A stretch of 64,000 nt of DNA from Erythrobacter sp. HKB08 (GTDB lineage Bacteria > Pseudomonadota > Alphaproteobacteria > Sphingomonadales > Sphingomonadaceae). The translations under genes were made by a program, and so were the position numbers. Of the stretch, positions 10,341 to 19,339 are shown piece after piece. The DNA lies in assembly GCF_004114695.1 (NCBI RefSeq), contig NZ_CP035310.1:2401501-2465500 (forward strand), given 5' to 3'. Positions within the stretch are counted from its first letter, which is position 1. Every line of letters starts with the position of its first letter. The notes below the pieces were generated by a model. That model saw nothing but the letters and a program-made list of their open reading frames with translations, did not search any database and was not told the origin of the DNA.

Positions 10341-11423
10341 ATGTATACAGAAGACGACCTGCGCACTGCGGTCGCGACCGGAGCGATCACCGCCGAAGCG
10401 GCAGATGCGCTGCGCAATTCGGTCCGCGTCTCGCGCGAGGCGCCTGCCGGCGATGAAGAACATTTCCGGCTGATCAACAGTTTCAACGACATTTTCGTCA
10501 CCATCGCCGCAATCCTGCTGCTCGTCGCGATGGCGGGTATCGGTCAGGCGATCACGCCCAACCTCAACGGCCCGCCGCCCTTCTCGGGGCTGCTCGTGGC
10601 AGGCGCCGCCTGGGGCATGGCGGAATTCTTCACTCGCAAGCGCCGCATGGCCCTGCCCAGCATCGTCCTGCTGCTCGCTTTCGTCGGCGGGGTTTTCGTC
10701 ACCCAGCTCGGCACGATCGTGATGCTGTTCGAAGGCGACAATTTCGGCAACGAGAATGCCCGGCTCGCAGGCCTCCTGCTGTCGGCTTCCGCGCTGATCA
10801 CGGCGGGTGCCGCCTGGCTGCACTGGCGCCGCTTCATGGTGCCGATCACCATCGCCGCCGGTGCCGGCGCAGTCGCCGTCACCGTCATCGCGCTGGTCGT
10901 GACTGCCATCGGCCCCAAGCAGATCGACAATCCGCAGGACATCGTGATGCCGCTGGTCTTCATCCTCGGCCTCGCGATCTTCGGCTTCGCGATGCGCTGG
11001 GACACGAGCGACCGCGAGCGCCAGACGCGCCGCAGCGACGTGGCCTTCTGGCTGCACCTGCTCGCCGCGCCGATGATCGCGCATCCGATCTTCCACACGC
11101 TCGGCGTGACGGAAGGCAGCACGATCGGCTTCGGCGGGGCTTTCGCAGTGCTCGGCGTCTATGTGCTGTTCGGCATCATCGCCCTTGCGATCGACCGCCG
11201 CGCGCTGCTGGTCTCTGCCCTCGCCTATGTGCTGGTGGCGCTGACCTTCCTGTTCGACCGCTTCGGTGCCGTCGAGCTGAACGTCGCGCTGACCGCACTG
11301 GTCATCGGCTCCGCCCTGCTCATGCTGAGCGCTTTCTGGAGCCCGATCCGCCGTGTGGTCGTGCACCAGCTGCCCGAGACGCTGCAGGCCCGCCTGCCGA
11401 TCTCCGCACCCCTGAGCGCCTGA
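10341..11423 (+). CDS. Polytopic membrane protein of unknown function
   Basis: A 360-residue protein. A hydrophilic N-terminal part of about 50 residues (T-E-D-D-L-R-T-A-V-A-T-G-A-I-T-A-E-A-A, resembling a short-helix SHOCT/DUF2157-like lead-in) is followed by about ten hydrophobic segments from residue 52 to 345. The segments are separated by short charged turns such as F-T-R-K-R-R-M and R-W-D-T-S-D-R-E-R-Q-T-R-R. I do not recognise a catalytic motif, and the closest impression is a DUF2157-like inner-membrane protein. Its ribosome binding site is embedded in a hairpin. A strong terminator follows at 11462, so it is a monocistronic unit. Confidence 0.75.
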   Translation: MYTEDDLRTAVATGAITAEAADALRNSVRVSREAPAGDEEHFRLINSFNDIFVTIAAILLLVAMAGIGQAITPNLNGPPPFSGLLVAGAAWGMAEFFTRKRRMALPSIVLLLAFVGGVFVTQLGTIVMLFEGDNFGNENARLAGLLLSASALITAGAAWLHWRRFMVPITIAAGAGAVAVTVIALVVTAIGPKQIDNPQDIVMPLVFILGLAIFGFAMRWDTSDRERQTRRSDVAFWLHLLAAPMIAHPIFHTLGVTEGSTIGFGGAFAVLGVYVLFGIIALAIDRRALLVSALAYVLVALTFLFDRFGAVELNVALTALVIGSALLMLSAFWSPIRRVVVHQLPETLQARLPISAPLSA

Positions 11424-11461
11424 TCCACAGGCCAAGCGCCGGGTATTGACCCGGTTCGAGA

Positions 11462-11488
11462 CCCCCGCGCATAACGCGCGGGGGTTTT
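11462..11488 (+). terminator. Rho-independent terminator
   Basis: A hairpin CCCCCGCG...CGCGGGGG with an A/T loop is followed by TTTT, 39 bases after the stop of the membrane protein gene on the same strand. It should end that transcript before the DUF4328 gene. Confidence 0.85.
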
Positions 11489-11506
11489 CCTTTGGGGGTC
11501 GCAATC

Positions 11507-11569
11507 ATGAAAATCGAAGCACTCGCCCTGCGCGCCGCGCAGTCGCTTCAAAGCAACGCGCCATGCTGA
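11507..11569 (+). CDS. Possible 20-codon leader ORF
   Basis: An ATG at 11507 opens a 20-residue frame (MKIEALALRAAQSLQSNAPC) whose TGA at 11567-11569 overlaps an ATG of the DUF4328 gene in the pattern TGATG. It begins just after the upstream terminator. The start has no strong Shine-Dalgarno. It may be a leader peptide that couples translation to the membrane protein gene, or a chance frame. Confidence 0.25.
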   Translation: MKIEALALRAAQSLQSNAPC

Positions 11570-12246
11570 TGCGTTCCAGCCGCGGGCTGGCCATGCTCGC
11601 CTTCCGTTCGCGCCTCGTGCAGATCGCTGGCTGGGCATTCATCGCCGCCTCGCTCGTGCAGCTCGCGGTGACGGCCTACATCATGTTCCGGCCCCCGCCG
11701 CCGATCATCGTTACGGCCGGTGGCGGTAGTCCGGAGCCCAATTGGATGGTGTTCCTGCCCGGCATCGTCGGATTGGTATGGTTGGCAAGCGCCATGTTCC
11801 TCTCGATCTCACTGCTTATCTGGATCTACCGCGCGCATTCGAACCTGTCGGAACAAGGCGTCGAGATGGACTATGGCGCAGGATGGGCTGTGGGCAGCTA
11901 CTTCATCCCCTTCGTCAATCTCGTCGTGCCTTTCCGCGCCATGCGGGAACTGCACAATCGCAGCCAGGGCGAGATCCCCGAACACGCGCATTCCGGTGTC
12001 GAGGACGTCGCGGCGTGGTGGACGGCCTATCTCGTCGCCATCGCGGTGCAAACCGCGCTGATCTTCAAGCTGTTCGTCAATGTCTTCACGAATCTCATCC
12101 TCTACACGCCGGTGTGGATGGAGTTCGCGATGGGGGGATTTGCCACGCTTCTGCTGGCCGGCGCGACGTTCCTGCTGCTTAAGCTGGTCAGGTCGATCAC
12201 CGCCGCGCAATCGGATTCGATGCACGTCGGCGCGACCTTCGAATAG
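11563..12246 (+). CDS. DUF4328 membrane protein
   Basis: A 227-residue protein with four or five membrane helices. It has the DUF4328 features W-I-Y-R-A-H-S-N-L near residue 90, D-Y-G-A-G-W-A-V-G-S-Y-F-I-P-F-V-N-L-V-V-P-F near 105 and a conserved R-E-L-H-N-R after it. The family is membrane-embedded and of unknown function, often clustered with stress or cell-envelope genes. The frame is open from 11446, but that would run through the preceding terminator; the closely spaced ATGs at 11563 and 11569 are the realistic starts. Neither has a good Shine-Dalgarno, which fits coupling to the short ORF in front. Confidence 0.75.
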   Translation: MLMRSSRGLAMLAFRSRLVQIAGWAFIAASLVQLAVTAYIMFRPPPPIIVTAGGGSPEPNWMVFLPGIVGLVWLASAMFLSISLLIWIYRAHSNLSEQGVEMDYGAGWAVGSYFIPFVNLVVPFRAMRELHNRSQGEIPEHAHSGVEDVAAWWTAYLVAIAVQTALIFKLFVNVFTNLILYTPVWMEFAMGGFATLLLAGATFLLLKLVRSITAAQSDSMHVGATFE

Positions 12247-12249
12247 CGC

Positions 12250-12615
12250 CTAGTCGTCGACCGCCTTCACGAGGCGCCGCTCCATCGGGGCGAGCACATT
12301 GAGCAAGTCGTGGCCGCGTTTCAGCACCTGGCCGTGCTCGCCGAACAGCGTCCACATGCCCTGCCGGTTGCGCAGCGCAGGCCGCTTCTCGACGCGGGCC
12401 TGCGGGCGCTCGGCCGTGCGGCGGAAGGCCGCGAACGTGGCGCAATCCTTGGTGAAATCCATCGCGTAGTCGCGCCATTCGCCGGCGGCGACCATGCGGC
12501 CGTATAAATCGAGAATGCGCTGGAGTTCCTCGCGGTCGAAACCGACCTGCCCGGCCTTGCCGCCGGGAAAGGGAACGACCGTACCGAGCGGCGAGCCGCC
12601 CATTCCTGACGCCAT
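12250..12615 (-). CDS. DUF2794 family protein
   Basis: A 121-residue soluble protein restricted to alphaproteobacteria. The domain is recognisable from F-D-R-E-E-L-Q-R-I-L-D-L-Y-G-R-M-V-A-A-G-E-W-R-D-Y-A (about residues 26-51), R-R-T-A-E-R-P near 68 and G-H-D-L-L-N-V-L near 102. Function unknown. Its ATG overlaps the stop codon of cysE by one base (TGATG), so translation is coupled to cysE. It converges on DUF4328 with a three-base gap. Confidence 0.85.
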   Translation of the reverse strand: MASGMGGSPLGTVVPFPGGKAGQVGFDREELQRILDLYGRMVAAGEWRDYAMDFTKDCATFAAFRRTAERPQARVEKRPALRNRQGMWTLFGEHGQVLKRGHDLLNVLAPMERRLVKAVDD

Positions 12616-13316
12616 CAGCTATCCGTCCCGCTTTTCTTGACCGGCTCGGACGAGGATTTGAGAGCCTCGACCTCGGCGCGCAACCGGGCGAGCTCCGCCT
12701 CAACGCCTTCGAGCTTGCGATTGCTCGACGCGATCTGGTCCTCGCACGGTTCGTCGCACGGCGTTCCGTAGGGAATGAACTCGCGGATCCATTCCTCTGC
12801 AGGAACAAGCGTGGAGCGGGCCTTGAGGCCGATCATCGTGGCGCCTTCCGGCACTTCGTCGGTCACTACGGCATTGGCACCGATGCGTGCGCGCTTGCCC
12901 ACCGTGATAGGCCCGATGACCTGTGCGCCCGAGCCGATGATGACATTGTCGCCGATGGTCGGGTGACGCTTGCCGCCGATGCCGCTGGTTGGATTGGTCC
13001 CGCCCAAGGTGACGCATTGGTAGATCGTTACGTCGTCGCCGATCTCGGCAGTCTCGCCGATGACGGTGAAACCGTGGTCGATGAAGAAACGCTTCCCGAT
13101 CTTCGCGCCCGGATGGATGTCGATCGCGGTCAGGAAGCGGGAAATGTGGTTGATCAGCCGCGCGAGGAAATAGAGCTTCGCTTCGAACAGCCAGTGCGCG
13201 ATGCGGTGAAAGCCGAGCGCCCAGACTCCCGGATAGAGCATCACTTCCCAGCGCGATCGCGGCGCGGGATCGCGGGCGCGGACCGAGTCCAGATAGGCCT
13301 TCAGCCGTGCAAACAT
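12615..13316 (-). CDS. cysE: Serine O-acetyltransferase
   Basis: Makes O-acetylserine from serine and acetyl-CoA, the first committed step of cysteine synthesis. The 233-residue protein is of the short EpsC/SrpH type: an N-terminal helical part with [24 protein letters not shown] near residue 60, D-H-G-x-x-V-I-G-E-T-A near 80, and a hexapeptide-repeat left-handed beta helix through residue 160. A C-terminal extension (residues about 180-233) is predicted coiled coil, with a run of [14 protein letters not shown]. It is coupled to the downstream DUF2794 gene. Confidence 0.92.
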   Translation of the reverse strand: MFARLKAYLDSVRARDPAPRSRWEVMLYPGVWALGFHRIAHWLFEAKLYFLARLINHISRFLTAIDIHPGAKIGKRFFIDHGFTVIGETAEIGDDVTIYQCVTLGGTNPTSGIGGKRHPTIGDNVIIGSGAQVIGPITVGKRARIGANAVVTDEVPEGATMIGLKARSTLVPAEEWIREFIPYGTPCDEPCEDQIASSNRKLEGVEAELARLRAEVEALKSSSEPVKKSGTDS

Positions 13317-13342
13317 GGGGTTATCCTCCCATTTTCGGCCGC

Positions 13343-13954
13343 CTAGAGCAAGCGACCCTGTTCCGGACCCTGCAATGCATCCAGCGCATCGCGCCAGACG
13401 GAAAGCGTTGCCGGCACCTTTCGTTCGAGGCTCAGCCGGTCGATTATCGCCACGAGGCGCTCGATATCGGCGAAGCTGCGCGAGGTGCGCGGTACGAGAT
13501 AGGTAAGTGCCCCTTCGCCGAGCGCAAGACCGCGCTGTGCCGCATGGCTTTCAATCAGTTCGGCGATCATGTCGTCGTCGGGTGCGCCGATTTCGAGCGG
13601 CAGCGCCGCGCCGAGGCGGCTCCTGAGGTCGGGAAGCGCAATATTCCAGCTGTCCTCGCCCTTAATCAGCAGCAGCGGCGTACCGTCCTCCTGGGCGCGG
13701 TTCCAGCGGTGGAACAGCGCCGTCTCGTCTTGCAGGTGCGCATCGTCGATCGTCTCGCCCGCCCCTTGCGCGGCGAACCACTTTCCCAGCAGCGATTTTC
13801 CCGAGCGCGCCGGTCCGCCGAGGATCGCGGTGCGGAACGGCCAGTTCGCCGGATCGCGCAGCGCCTCGACGACCGCGATATTCGCATTGCCGACGACGAT
13901 ACGGCCCGGGTCGGAATCGGACTGGAATTCGAGCGGCAGGACGATCTGCGTCAT
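13343..13954 (-). CDS. hdaA: HdaA/DnaA-related regulator of replication initiation
   Basis: A 203-residue DnaA-like AAA+ protein without the DnaA DNA-binding domain. It begins Q-I-V-L-P-L-E-F, a sliding-clamp-binding type motif, then has a P-loop G-P-A-R-S-G-K-S near residue 48 and a Walker B-like I-D-D-A-H near 70. This is the architecture of alphaproteobacterial HdaA, which with the clamp stimulates ATP hydrolysis on DnaA after initiation. The ATG at 13954 is chosen because an upstream extension (to 14020) would overlap the next gene's coding end. It lies ten bases downstream of that gene, apparently in one transcript. Confidence 0.8.
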   Translation of the reverse strand: MTQIVLPLEFQSDSDPGRIVVGNANIAVVEALRDPANWPFRTAILGGPARSGKSLLGKWFAAQGAGETIDDAHLQDETALFHRWNRAQEDGTPLLLIKGEDSWNIALPDLRSRLGAALPLEIGAPDDDMIAELIESHAAQRGLALGEGALTYLVPRTSRSFADIERLVAIIDRLSLERKVPATLSVWRDALDALQGPEQGRLL

Positions 13955-13964
13955 CGCAGGAGGC

Positions 13965-15248
13965 CTATCGGCTGATGGCGAGCGCGTTGCTGCCCTGGTT
14001 GACCGTGAAGCCCCTGCCACGCAGCGCCGCGGCCAGTTCGGCTAGCGAACCGCCATAGCTCACGCGCATCACCGAGGTTCCGCCGATCGCGAGGCTGCTC
14101 GTCGCCGCACCGCGCACGCCGGGGGTCGCCCGGACCGCGGCGAGCGTTGCATCGATCGCGCCCGCATCGGGACTGGCGAACTGCACAACGTAGGAGTTGA
14201 CCACCGCAACCGTCGGCGCCGGGGTCGGGGTAGCGGTACCGTTCACGCCCTCGCCCGTGCCTTCACCCGCAGCTGCCTCGCGAGCCGCGCGTTCACGTGC
14301 TTCGACCGCTCGGCCGAGTTCGATAAGGCGCTGGAGCGTCGGATCGGTATCCTGCAACGAGACACTGAGCGTCGTATCGGGCTTGAGCTTCCCTTCGGAC
14401 AGCGCATTGCCGAACATCGTATCGAACCGCGCCACCGCCTGCTCGAGCATGGCCGGAAGCTGCTGCTGGCTTGCCGCGGTCAGCGTGAAGCTGCCGAGAT
14501 AGGTGTTATCGGGGCCGTAACGGCCGGTAAACGTCCCGTCGATCGGACCGCCGGGATAGCGATAGCTGAGCCGCGCAATCGGTACGAGGACATCGGCAGC
14601 CTCGAATTCGTCGAGCACGTTGCGCCACCACAGGCGGCTGCGCCGGCCGGTCTGGCCGTAGGTGACAAGCAGGGAATCGCCATTGGCACCCGACGGGCGG
14701 ACATAGTCGATCCGGCTCGATCCCGGATTGAACTCGGCCCAGGCGCGCTGCCAGGGATTGCGCTGCTCGTAGACCATCTGCGTGCCGCCGCTGATCGTCA
14801 CGGGCACGAGCAGCATGGGGGCGGAACGCGCGCGCTGGGATTCGCCGCCGAGATAGCGCCCGGCGCGCGTACGGTCGAAGATCACCCCGAGCCTGGCGAT
14901 ATAGCGCCGCGGCCCGATGCGTTCCTGCTCGATCACTACTGCCGAAACGAGACCGGAAAGCTGGTTGTCCGGAAGCGAAGGCCCATCGAGCTTTTCCCAG
15001 GCAAGCTTCTGCGCCTCGCGCCAGCCTTTTTCCCGCGCGTCCTGCGCGTTGTCGCCCTTCACATTCACTTCGATGCCGGTCACTTCGTAGTCGCTGCTGC
15101 TGGCGACCGGGGCGATGCCGCGCGGACCCTCGATCTGTGCGACCAGCCGGGTGCTCGCCCAGACCAACATGATGAGGACGACAAGGCCTACACTCGCAAG
15201 AGCGAGGAGGCGGCGCGGGCGGGTCGAGAGGGCGGGAAAAAGTGTCAT
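13965..15248 (-). CDS. Conserved membrane-anchored DUF2066-like protein
   Basis: A 427-residue protein with an N-terminal hydrophobic segment ([18 protein letters not shown], residues about 14-31) that acts as a signal anchor. Then comes a region with repeated turns such as [12 protein letters not shown] and [14 protein letters not shown] that resembles DUF2066. After a low-complexity linker of G-E-G-T-G-E-G and T-P-T-P-A-P-T near residue 330, a C-terminal domain of about 80 residues contains paired beta-alpha-beta units. Function unknown. It is divergent from purM and directly upstream of hdaA; this neighbour pair seems typical for sphingomonads. Confidence 0.65.
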   Translation of the reverse strand: MTLFPALSTRPRRLLALASVGLVVLIMLVWASTRLVAQIEGPRGIAPVASSSDYEVTGIEVNVKGDNAQDAREKGWREAQKLAWEKLDGPSLPDNQLSGLVSAVVIEQERIGPRRYIARLGVIFDRTRAGRYLGGESQRARSAPMLLVPVTISGGTQMVYEQRNPWQRAWAEFNPGSSRIDYVRPSGANGDSLLVTYGQTGRRSRLWWRNVLDEFEAADVLVPIARLSYRYPGGPIDGTFTGRYGPDNTYLGSFTLTAASQQQLPAMLEQAVARFDTMFGNALSEGKLKPDTTLSVSLQDTDPTLQRLIELGRAVEARERAAREAAAGEGTGEGVNGTATPTPAPTVAVVNSYVVQFASPDAGAIDATLAAVRATPGVRGAATSSLAIGGTSVMRVSYGGSLAELAAALRGRGFTVNQGSNALAISR

Positions 15249-15319
15249 CGGGGAAAACTCGCAGCCTTTTGCCGAATGAAACATGGAAATCCAAGCGGGA
15301 AAGACTATTGCCTGTGCGC

Positions 15320-16423
15320 ATGTCAGGGGACACGTCGCAGGAAAGCTACACCTACGAAGGTGCAGGCGTCTCGATCGAGGCGGGCAATGCGCTCGTCAAG
15401 GCGATCGGACCGCTGGTGAAGGCAACCGCCCGCCCGGGCGCGGATAGCGAGATTGGCGGCTTCGGCGGCTTCTTCGATCCGAAGGCAGCCGGCTACAGCG
15501 ATCCGCTGCTCGTCGCGGCCAATGACGGTGTCGGCACCAAGCTCAAGCTCGCGATCGATTACGACCGGCACGACACGGTCGGCATCGATCTCGTCGCGAT
15601 GTGCGTCAACGACCTGATCGTGCAGGGCGCAGAGCCGCTGTTTTTCCTCGATTATTTTGCAACCGGCAAGCTGGAGAACGGCGTCGCCGAGCGCGTCATC
15701 GCGGGCATCGCCGGGGGCTGCAAGGATGCAGGCTGCGCGCTGATCGGTGGCGAGACTGCGGAGATGCCGGGCATGTATGCCGAGGGCGATTACGACCTGG
15801 CAGGCTTCTGCGTCGGCGCGGTCGAGCGCGGCGAGCAGCTGACCGGCGAGAAGGTTGCGCCCGGCATGGTACTCGTCGGCCTTGCCTCTTCGGGCGTCCA
15901 TTCGAACGGCTATTCGCTCGTGCGCAGGCTCGCGGCGGACAAGGGCTGGAAACTCGATCGCCCGGCCATATTCGATTCGGAGCGCCTGCTGATCGACGCT
16001 CTGATCGAACCGACCCGCATTTACGTGAAGAGACTGCTTCCGCTGATCCGCGAAGGGCGGATCGCTGCGCTGGCGCACATCACCGGCGGCGGACTGCTCG
16101 AGAACATCCCGCGCGTTCTTCCCAAGGGCAGCCATGCCCGCGTCGATGCCGACAGCTGGGAACAGCCGCGGCTGATGGCGTTCCTGCAGGCGCAGGGGAA
16201 TATCGAGCCTGCCGAAATGGCGCGCACCTTCAATTGCGGCGTCGGCATGGTGCTGGCGGTCGAGGAAGCCGAGGCAGACGGGGTCATGGCGGCACTGAAG
16301 GAAGCGGGCGAGACCGCCTTCGTCATCGGCCGGATCGAGGAAGGCGAGCGCGGTTGCACCGTCTCCGGCTCGACAGGCACGTGGTCGGCGAAAGACGACT
16401 GGGAAGCGACCCACCTTGCCTGA
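15320..16423 (+). CDS. purM: Phosphoribosylformylglycinamidine cyclo-ligase
   Basis: AIR synthetase, fifth step of de novo purine synthesis. The 367-residue protein shows [11 protein letters not shown] at the N-terminus, the ATP-grasp-like PurM signatures [10 protein letters not shown] near residue 70, D-L-V-A-M-C-V-N-D near 90, [13 protein letters not shown] near 137 and [10 protein letters not shown] near 254. The frame is open from 15242, but the ATG at 15320 fits the family. Its stop codon overlaps the purN start, so both are cotranscribed. Confidence 0.96.
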   Translation: MSGDTSQESYTYEGAGVSIEAGNALVKAIGPLVKATARPGADSEIGGFGGFFDPKAAGYSDPLLVAANDGVGTKLKLAIDYDRHDTVGIDLVAMCVNDLIVQGAEPLFFLDYFATGKLENGVAERVIAGIAGGCKDAGCALIGGETAEMPGMYAEGDYDLAGFCVGAVERGEQLTGEKVAPGMVLVGLASSGVHSNGYSLVRRLAADKGWKLDRPAIFDSERLLIDALIEPTRIYVKRLLPLIREGRIAALAHITGGGLLENIPRVLPKGSHARVDADSWEQPRLMAFLQAQGNIEPAEMARTFNCGVGMVLAVEEAEADGVMAALKEAGETAFVIGRIEEGERGCTVSGSTGTWSAKDDWEATHLA

Positions 16424-17381
16424 GAAGGCGAAAGTCGCCGTCTTCATATCGGGCAAGGGCACGAACATGGCCGCCCTGCTCTACGCCAGCCGCGCCGATA
16501 GCTGCCCTTACGAAATCGTCCTCGTCGCGGCCAACGATCCCGACGCCGAAGGACTGAAACTCGCAGCGGCTGAAGGCGTCGCGACCTTCGCATTGTCGCA
16601 TCGCGGAATGGCGCGCGCAGCACATGATGCCGCGATGGAGGAGGCCGCACTCGGCGCCGGGGCGGATTATATCGTCCTTGCCGGCTACATGCGCATCCTC
16701 GACAGCGCTTTCGTGAAGCGCTGGGCTGGCCGGATGCTCAACATCCACCCATCGCTCCTGCCGAAATATCCCGGTCTCGACACGCACAAACGCGCGATCG
16801 AGGCGGGAGACAGTCATGGCGGTGCGACGGTGCACCTGGTGACGGAGGAGCTCGACGCCGGGCAGGCGCTCGGCCGGATCGAGGTTGCCATCTGGCCGGG
16901 CGATACGCCGGAAAAGCTCGCCAATCGGGTGCGGGTTGCCGAACACCAGCTCTACCCGCGGGTGCTCGCCGAATACGTCTCGCGCGGGAACGATCCCGAC
17001 CATTTGCTCGCCAAGGTGCGCGAACTCGCCCTCGTCCTGCCCGAAACGCATGAGCGCGAAAGCCACGGCTCGCCCGGCTGGCGGGCGGGAAGCGAGAAGT
17101 CGGGCAAGTATTTCGCCTATTTCAACGACCAGCACCACGGCAGCGAACATATCGCGCTGCTGGTCAAGACCTCGGGCATGGACGAGCTGCTCGACCTCGT
17201 CGAGAATCGGCCGGACGCGTATTTCAAGCCGGCCTATTATGGCGCTTCGGGATGGATCGGGGTGATCCTCAACCGCCCCGGTGTCGACTGGAGCCATGTC
17301 GCAGAATGGCTCGAGCGCAGCTGGCGGCAGGTCGCCCCGAAGAAGGCGACGAAACTGCTCGATGCGGCGGACGAGTTTTAG
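16416..17381 (+). CDS. purN: Phosphoribosylglycinamide formyltransferase fused to a MmcQ/YjbR domain
   Basis: GAR transformylase of purine synthesis, which formylates GAR with 10-formyl-THF. Residues about 5-190 carry S-G-K-G-T-N-M near 12, the catalytic L-N-I-H-P-S-L-L-P motif near 108 and G-A-T-V-H-L-V near 136. Ordinary PurN ends near 200 residues. Here a further ~120 residues contain [11 protein letters not shown] near 225, [14 protein letters not shown] near 271 and W-x-x-V-A-P-K-K-A near 305, matching the YjbR (DUF419, CyaY-like) fold. There is no frameshift or stop between the halves. The likely start is the TTG at 16416, eight bases inside purM. Confidence 0.9.
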   Translation: MPEKAKVAVFISGKGTNMAALLYASRADSCPYEIVLVAANDPDAEGLKLAAAEGVATFALSHRGMARAAHDAAMEEAALGAGADYIVLAGYMRILDSAFVKRWAGRMLNIHPSLLPKYPGLDTHKRAIEAGDSHGGATVHLVTEELDAGQALGRIEVAIWPGDTPEKLANRVRVAEHQLYPRVLAEYVSRGNDPDHLLAKVRELALVLPETHERESHGSPGWRAGSEKSGKYFAYFNDQHHGSEHIALLVKTSGMDELLDLVENRPDAYFKPAYYGASGWIGVILNRPGVDWSHVAEWLERSWRQVAPKKATKLLDAADEF

Positions 17382-17396
17382 GGGGACGAGCGAGCG

Positions 17397-17954
17397 ATGG
17401 AGAATCTTCTGGGATGGCTGGGGGTCGCCGGATCGATCGTCGTCACACTGGTCGGCGTTTATTTCCGCTATCACCGCTACCAGACCGAAGCGCGCCGAAG
17501 CCGTGACGTCGCGGCCTGGGCGGACGATGCGATCGATACGCTGGTCACCGTGGAGGTCTGCGCGAAAGCCCCTTGCCCGCTACCCGAGGACGAGCGCGCC
17601 AAGCTGCTCGCAAAGGCCTATGTTTCCGCCAGCGTGCTGACCGAACAGGGGCGGCTGTTCTTCCCCAATGTCGACGGCGATGCCTATGTGAAGAGCGGCC
17701 GGACCTACCAGGGACGCAGGCCCAAGCTGCTCGATCCGCTGGTCGTCGCGCACAAGGCGGCGCGCCGGATGCTCGAGAAGCCGGAGGAGCCGACGACCGA
17801 CCTGCTCGCCCTGCTCGTCGCGCAGCGCAAGGACTTCATGAGCCACGTGCAGGTCGAGATCGGAAGGCGGCGGGCGAACGCGAAGGATTCGCGGCTAGGC
17901 GGAATGACTGCCGATCTCGACGAGATGATAGCACAGGCCAAGTCGCAGGCCTGA
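17397..17954 (+). CDS. Single-pass membrane protein of unknown function
   Basis: A 185-residue protein. An N-terminal membrane segment (residues about 4-23, L-G-W-L-G-V-A-G-S-I-V-V-T-L-V-G-V-Y-F) is followed by a basic, mostly helical cytoplasmic domain with two cysteines (V-C-A-K-A-P-C-P). No family is recognised. It begins 15 bases after purN, with GGGGACGAG in front of the ATG, so it is probably cotranscribed with purMN, although no purine role is suggested by the sequence. Confidence 0.7.
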   Translation: MENLLGWLGVAGSIVVTLVGVYFRYHRYQTEARRSRDVAAWADDAIDTLVTVEVCAKAPCPLPEDERAKLLAKAYVSASVLTEQGRLFFPNVDGDAYVKSGRTYQGRRPKLLDPLVVAHKAARRMLEKPEEPTTDLLALLVAQRKDFMSHVQVEIGRRRANAKDSRLGGMTADLDEMIAQAKSQA

Positions 17955-17979
17955 GCGGGCCTGCACTGCTCCGAAAAAG

Positions 17980-18384
17980 TCAGTCGGCGGCAGCCGAGGA
18001 ACTGTAGCCCATGAGCAATGCGAAGGGCACGGGCTCGGCGCGCGTATAGTTCTGCCACTCGCACACGCGGTCCTCCCGGACCACGACGCGCCAATGGGTA
18101 TCGCGTGCCATTTCCGGCTCGTCGGTCTCGATGCGCCCGCGCACATATACCTCGACCCCTTGCTCGGAGATCGTTTCGACATGGATGGTGAAGCGCGGCA
18201 CCAGCTCGGTGAAACGGTCGTATACCTCGAGGAAATCGTCGCGGCCGGCAATCACGCCTTCCCCGCTGTCGATGAACCGGAAATCATCGGTAATCGAACT
18301 GTCGACCAGCTCGACATCACCGGCATTGAAACCGCTGATCAGGCGGCGGGCCACCTGCTTTCGGGAGGGGCCGAACAACGCCAT
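17980..18384 (-). CDS. NTF2-like (SnoaL-type) protein
   Basis: A 134-residue small protein of the cone-shaped NTF2-like fold: an N-terminal helix (A-R-R-L-I-S-G-F-N-A-G-D-V-E-L-V), D-D-F-R-F-I-D-S near residue 33 and strands ending with W-R-V-V-V-R-E-D-R-V-C-E-W-Q-N-Y. Members are ketosteroid-isomerase-like enzymes or ligand binders, and the function cannot be told from sequence. It starts three bases after the stop of a second NTF2-like gene, so the two form an operon, probably an old duplication. Confidence 0.75.
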   Translation of the reverse strand: MALFGPSRKQVARRLISGFNAGDVELVDSSITDDFRFIDSGEGVIAGRDDFLEVYDRFTELVPRFTIHVETISEQGVEVYVRGRIETDEPEMARDTHWRVVVREDRVCEWQNYTRAEPVPFALLMGYSSSAAAD

Positions 18385-18387
18385 GCT

Positions 18388-18777
18388 TCAGCAGACCGCT
18401 TCCGGCATGAGAAAGCGGGCGAAGGCGGGCGGATCGGATGCGCGATGCGACTGGTATTCGGCGAGCTTGCCGTTCCGCACGCGGAAGCGCCACAGGCACT
18501 GCGCGTTGAGACGCGGATCGCGCGAAGAGCAACGCCCCCTGATCAGGACATTCTCACCCGCTTGCGTCATCGATGAGGGCTGGATTGCGAAGGCAATGTC
18601 CATTTCGAACATGCGGCGCATGGCTTCGACACAGGACGAGTAGCCGGAGATGCTATCTCCGCGACTGTCCGTGTAGACGACATCGTTCGCCAGCAAGCTC
18701 TCAATCGTATCGAGGTCTTCTGCCTCGATCGCGGCCAAAAACCGACTCGCGACGGCCTTGGGATTGGCCCCGCGCAT
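18388..18777 (-). CDS. NTF2-like (SnoaL-type) protein
   Basis: A 129-residue protein with the same fold plan as its downstream neighbour: A-S-R-F-L-A-A-I-E-A-E-D-L-D-T-I-E-S-L-L at the start, D-V-V-Y-T-D-S near residue 31, and strands L-W-R-F-R-V-R-N-G-K-L-A-E-Y-Q-S-H near 95-110. It is the first gene of a two-gene NTF2-like operon on the minus strand. Sequence similarity between the two is low beyond the fold. Function unknown. Confidence 0.7.
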   Translation of the reverse strand: MRGANPKAVASRFLAAIEAEDLDTIESLLANDVVYTDSRGDSISGYSSCVEAMRRMFEMDIAFAIQPSSMTQAGENVLIRGRCSSRDPRLNAQCLWRFRVRNGKLAEYQSHRASDPPAFARFLMPEAVC

Positions 18778-18811
18778 GAGGCTTGCCTAACACGCGGGGC
18801 CGAGTCGGTCC

Positions 18812-18833
18812 AAAAATTAATCTGGATCAGATT
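18812..18833 (-). terminator. Probable terminator of ndk
   Basis: On the minus strand AATCTG-ATC-CAGATT is followed closely by AATTTTT, 10 bases after the ndk stop codon. The stem is only six base pairs and AT-rich, so it is a weak terminator at best. Confidence 0.45.
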
Positions 18834-18842
18834 TCGCGTTGA

Positions 18843-19265
18843 TTATCCAACGATTTCATCTTCGTCGAAGAAGAAGTCGATCTCGATCTTCGCGTTCTCG
18901 TCGCTGTCCGAACCGTGGACCGTGTTGGCCTCGATCGATTCGGCAAAGGTCTTGCGGATCGTGCCTTCGGCAGCGTCGGCCGGGTTGGTCGCGCCCATGA
19001 TGTCGCGGTTGCGCTTCACGGCGTCTTCGCCTTCGAGAACCTGCACGACAACCGGGCCGGACATCATGAATTCGACGAGCTCACCGAAGAAGGGGCGTTC
19101 CTTGTGGACCGCGTAGAAGCCTTCGGCCTGTTCCTTGGTCATGTGGATGCGCTTGGAAGCGACGACGCGAAGGCCGGCGTCTTCGAGCATCTTGGTGACC
19201 GCGCCGGTCAGGTTGCGACGGGTGGCATCGGGCTTGATGATCGAAAAGGTGCGGGTAACCGCCAT
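18843..19265 (-). CDS. ndk: Nucleoside diphosphate kinase
   Basis: Balances NTP and dNTP pools by moving the gamma phosphate through a phosphohistidine. The 140-residue protein starts [11 protein letters not shown] and carries the active-site stretch A-N-T-V-H-G-S-D-S near residue 115, with the phosphorylated histidine inside the N-x-x-H-G-S-D signature. Length is normal. AAGGAA precedes the ATG. Flanked by a hairpin upstream and a probable terminator downstream. Confidence 0.97.
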   Translation of the reverse strand: MAVTRTFSIIKPDATRRNLTGAVTKMLEDAGLRVVASKRIHMTKEQAEGFYAVHKERPFFGELVEFMMSGPVVVQVLEGEDAVKRNRDIMGATNPADAAEGTIRKTFAESIEANTVHGSDSDENAKIEIDFFFDEDEIVG

Positions 19266-19302
19266 GGGGTATTCCTTAGATTGGTTGGGGAGAATTCTTG
19301 CG

Positions 19303-19329
19303 GCGCGCCTCTACCCCCGGGAGGCGCGC
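19303..19329. repeat. GC-rich hairpin between the lipoprotein gene and ndk
   Basis: GCGCGCCTC (19303-19311) and GAGGCGCGC (19321-19329) form a perfect nine-base inverted repeat. It lies just past the stop of the minus-strand lipoprotein gene and before ndk on the same strand. There is no T-run, so it may be an mRNA 3'-end stabiliser, a processing site or a factor-assisted terminator. Confidence 0.5.
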
Positions 19330-19339
19330 GGCGCAAGCG

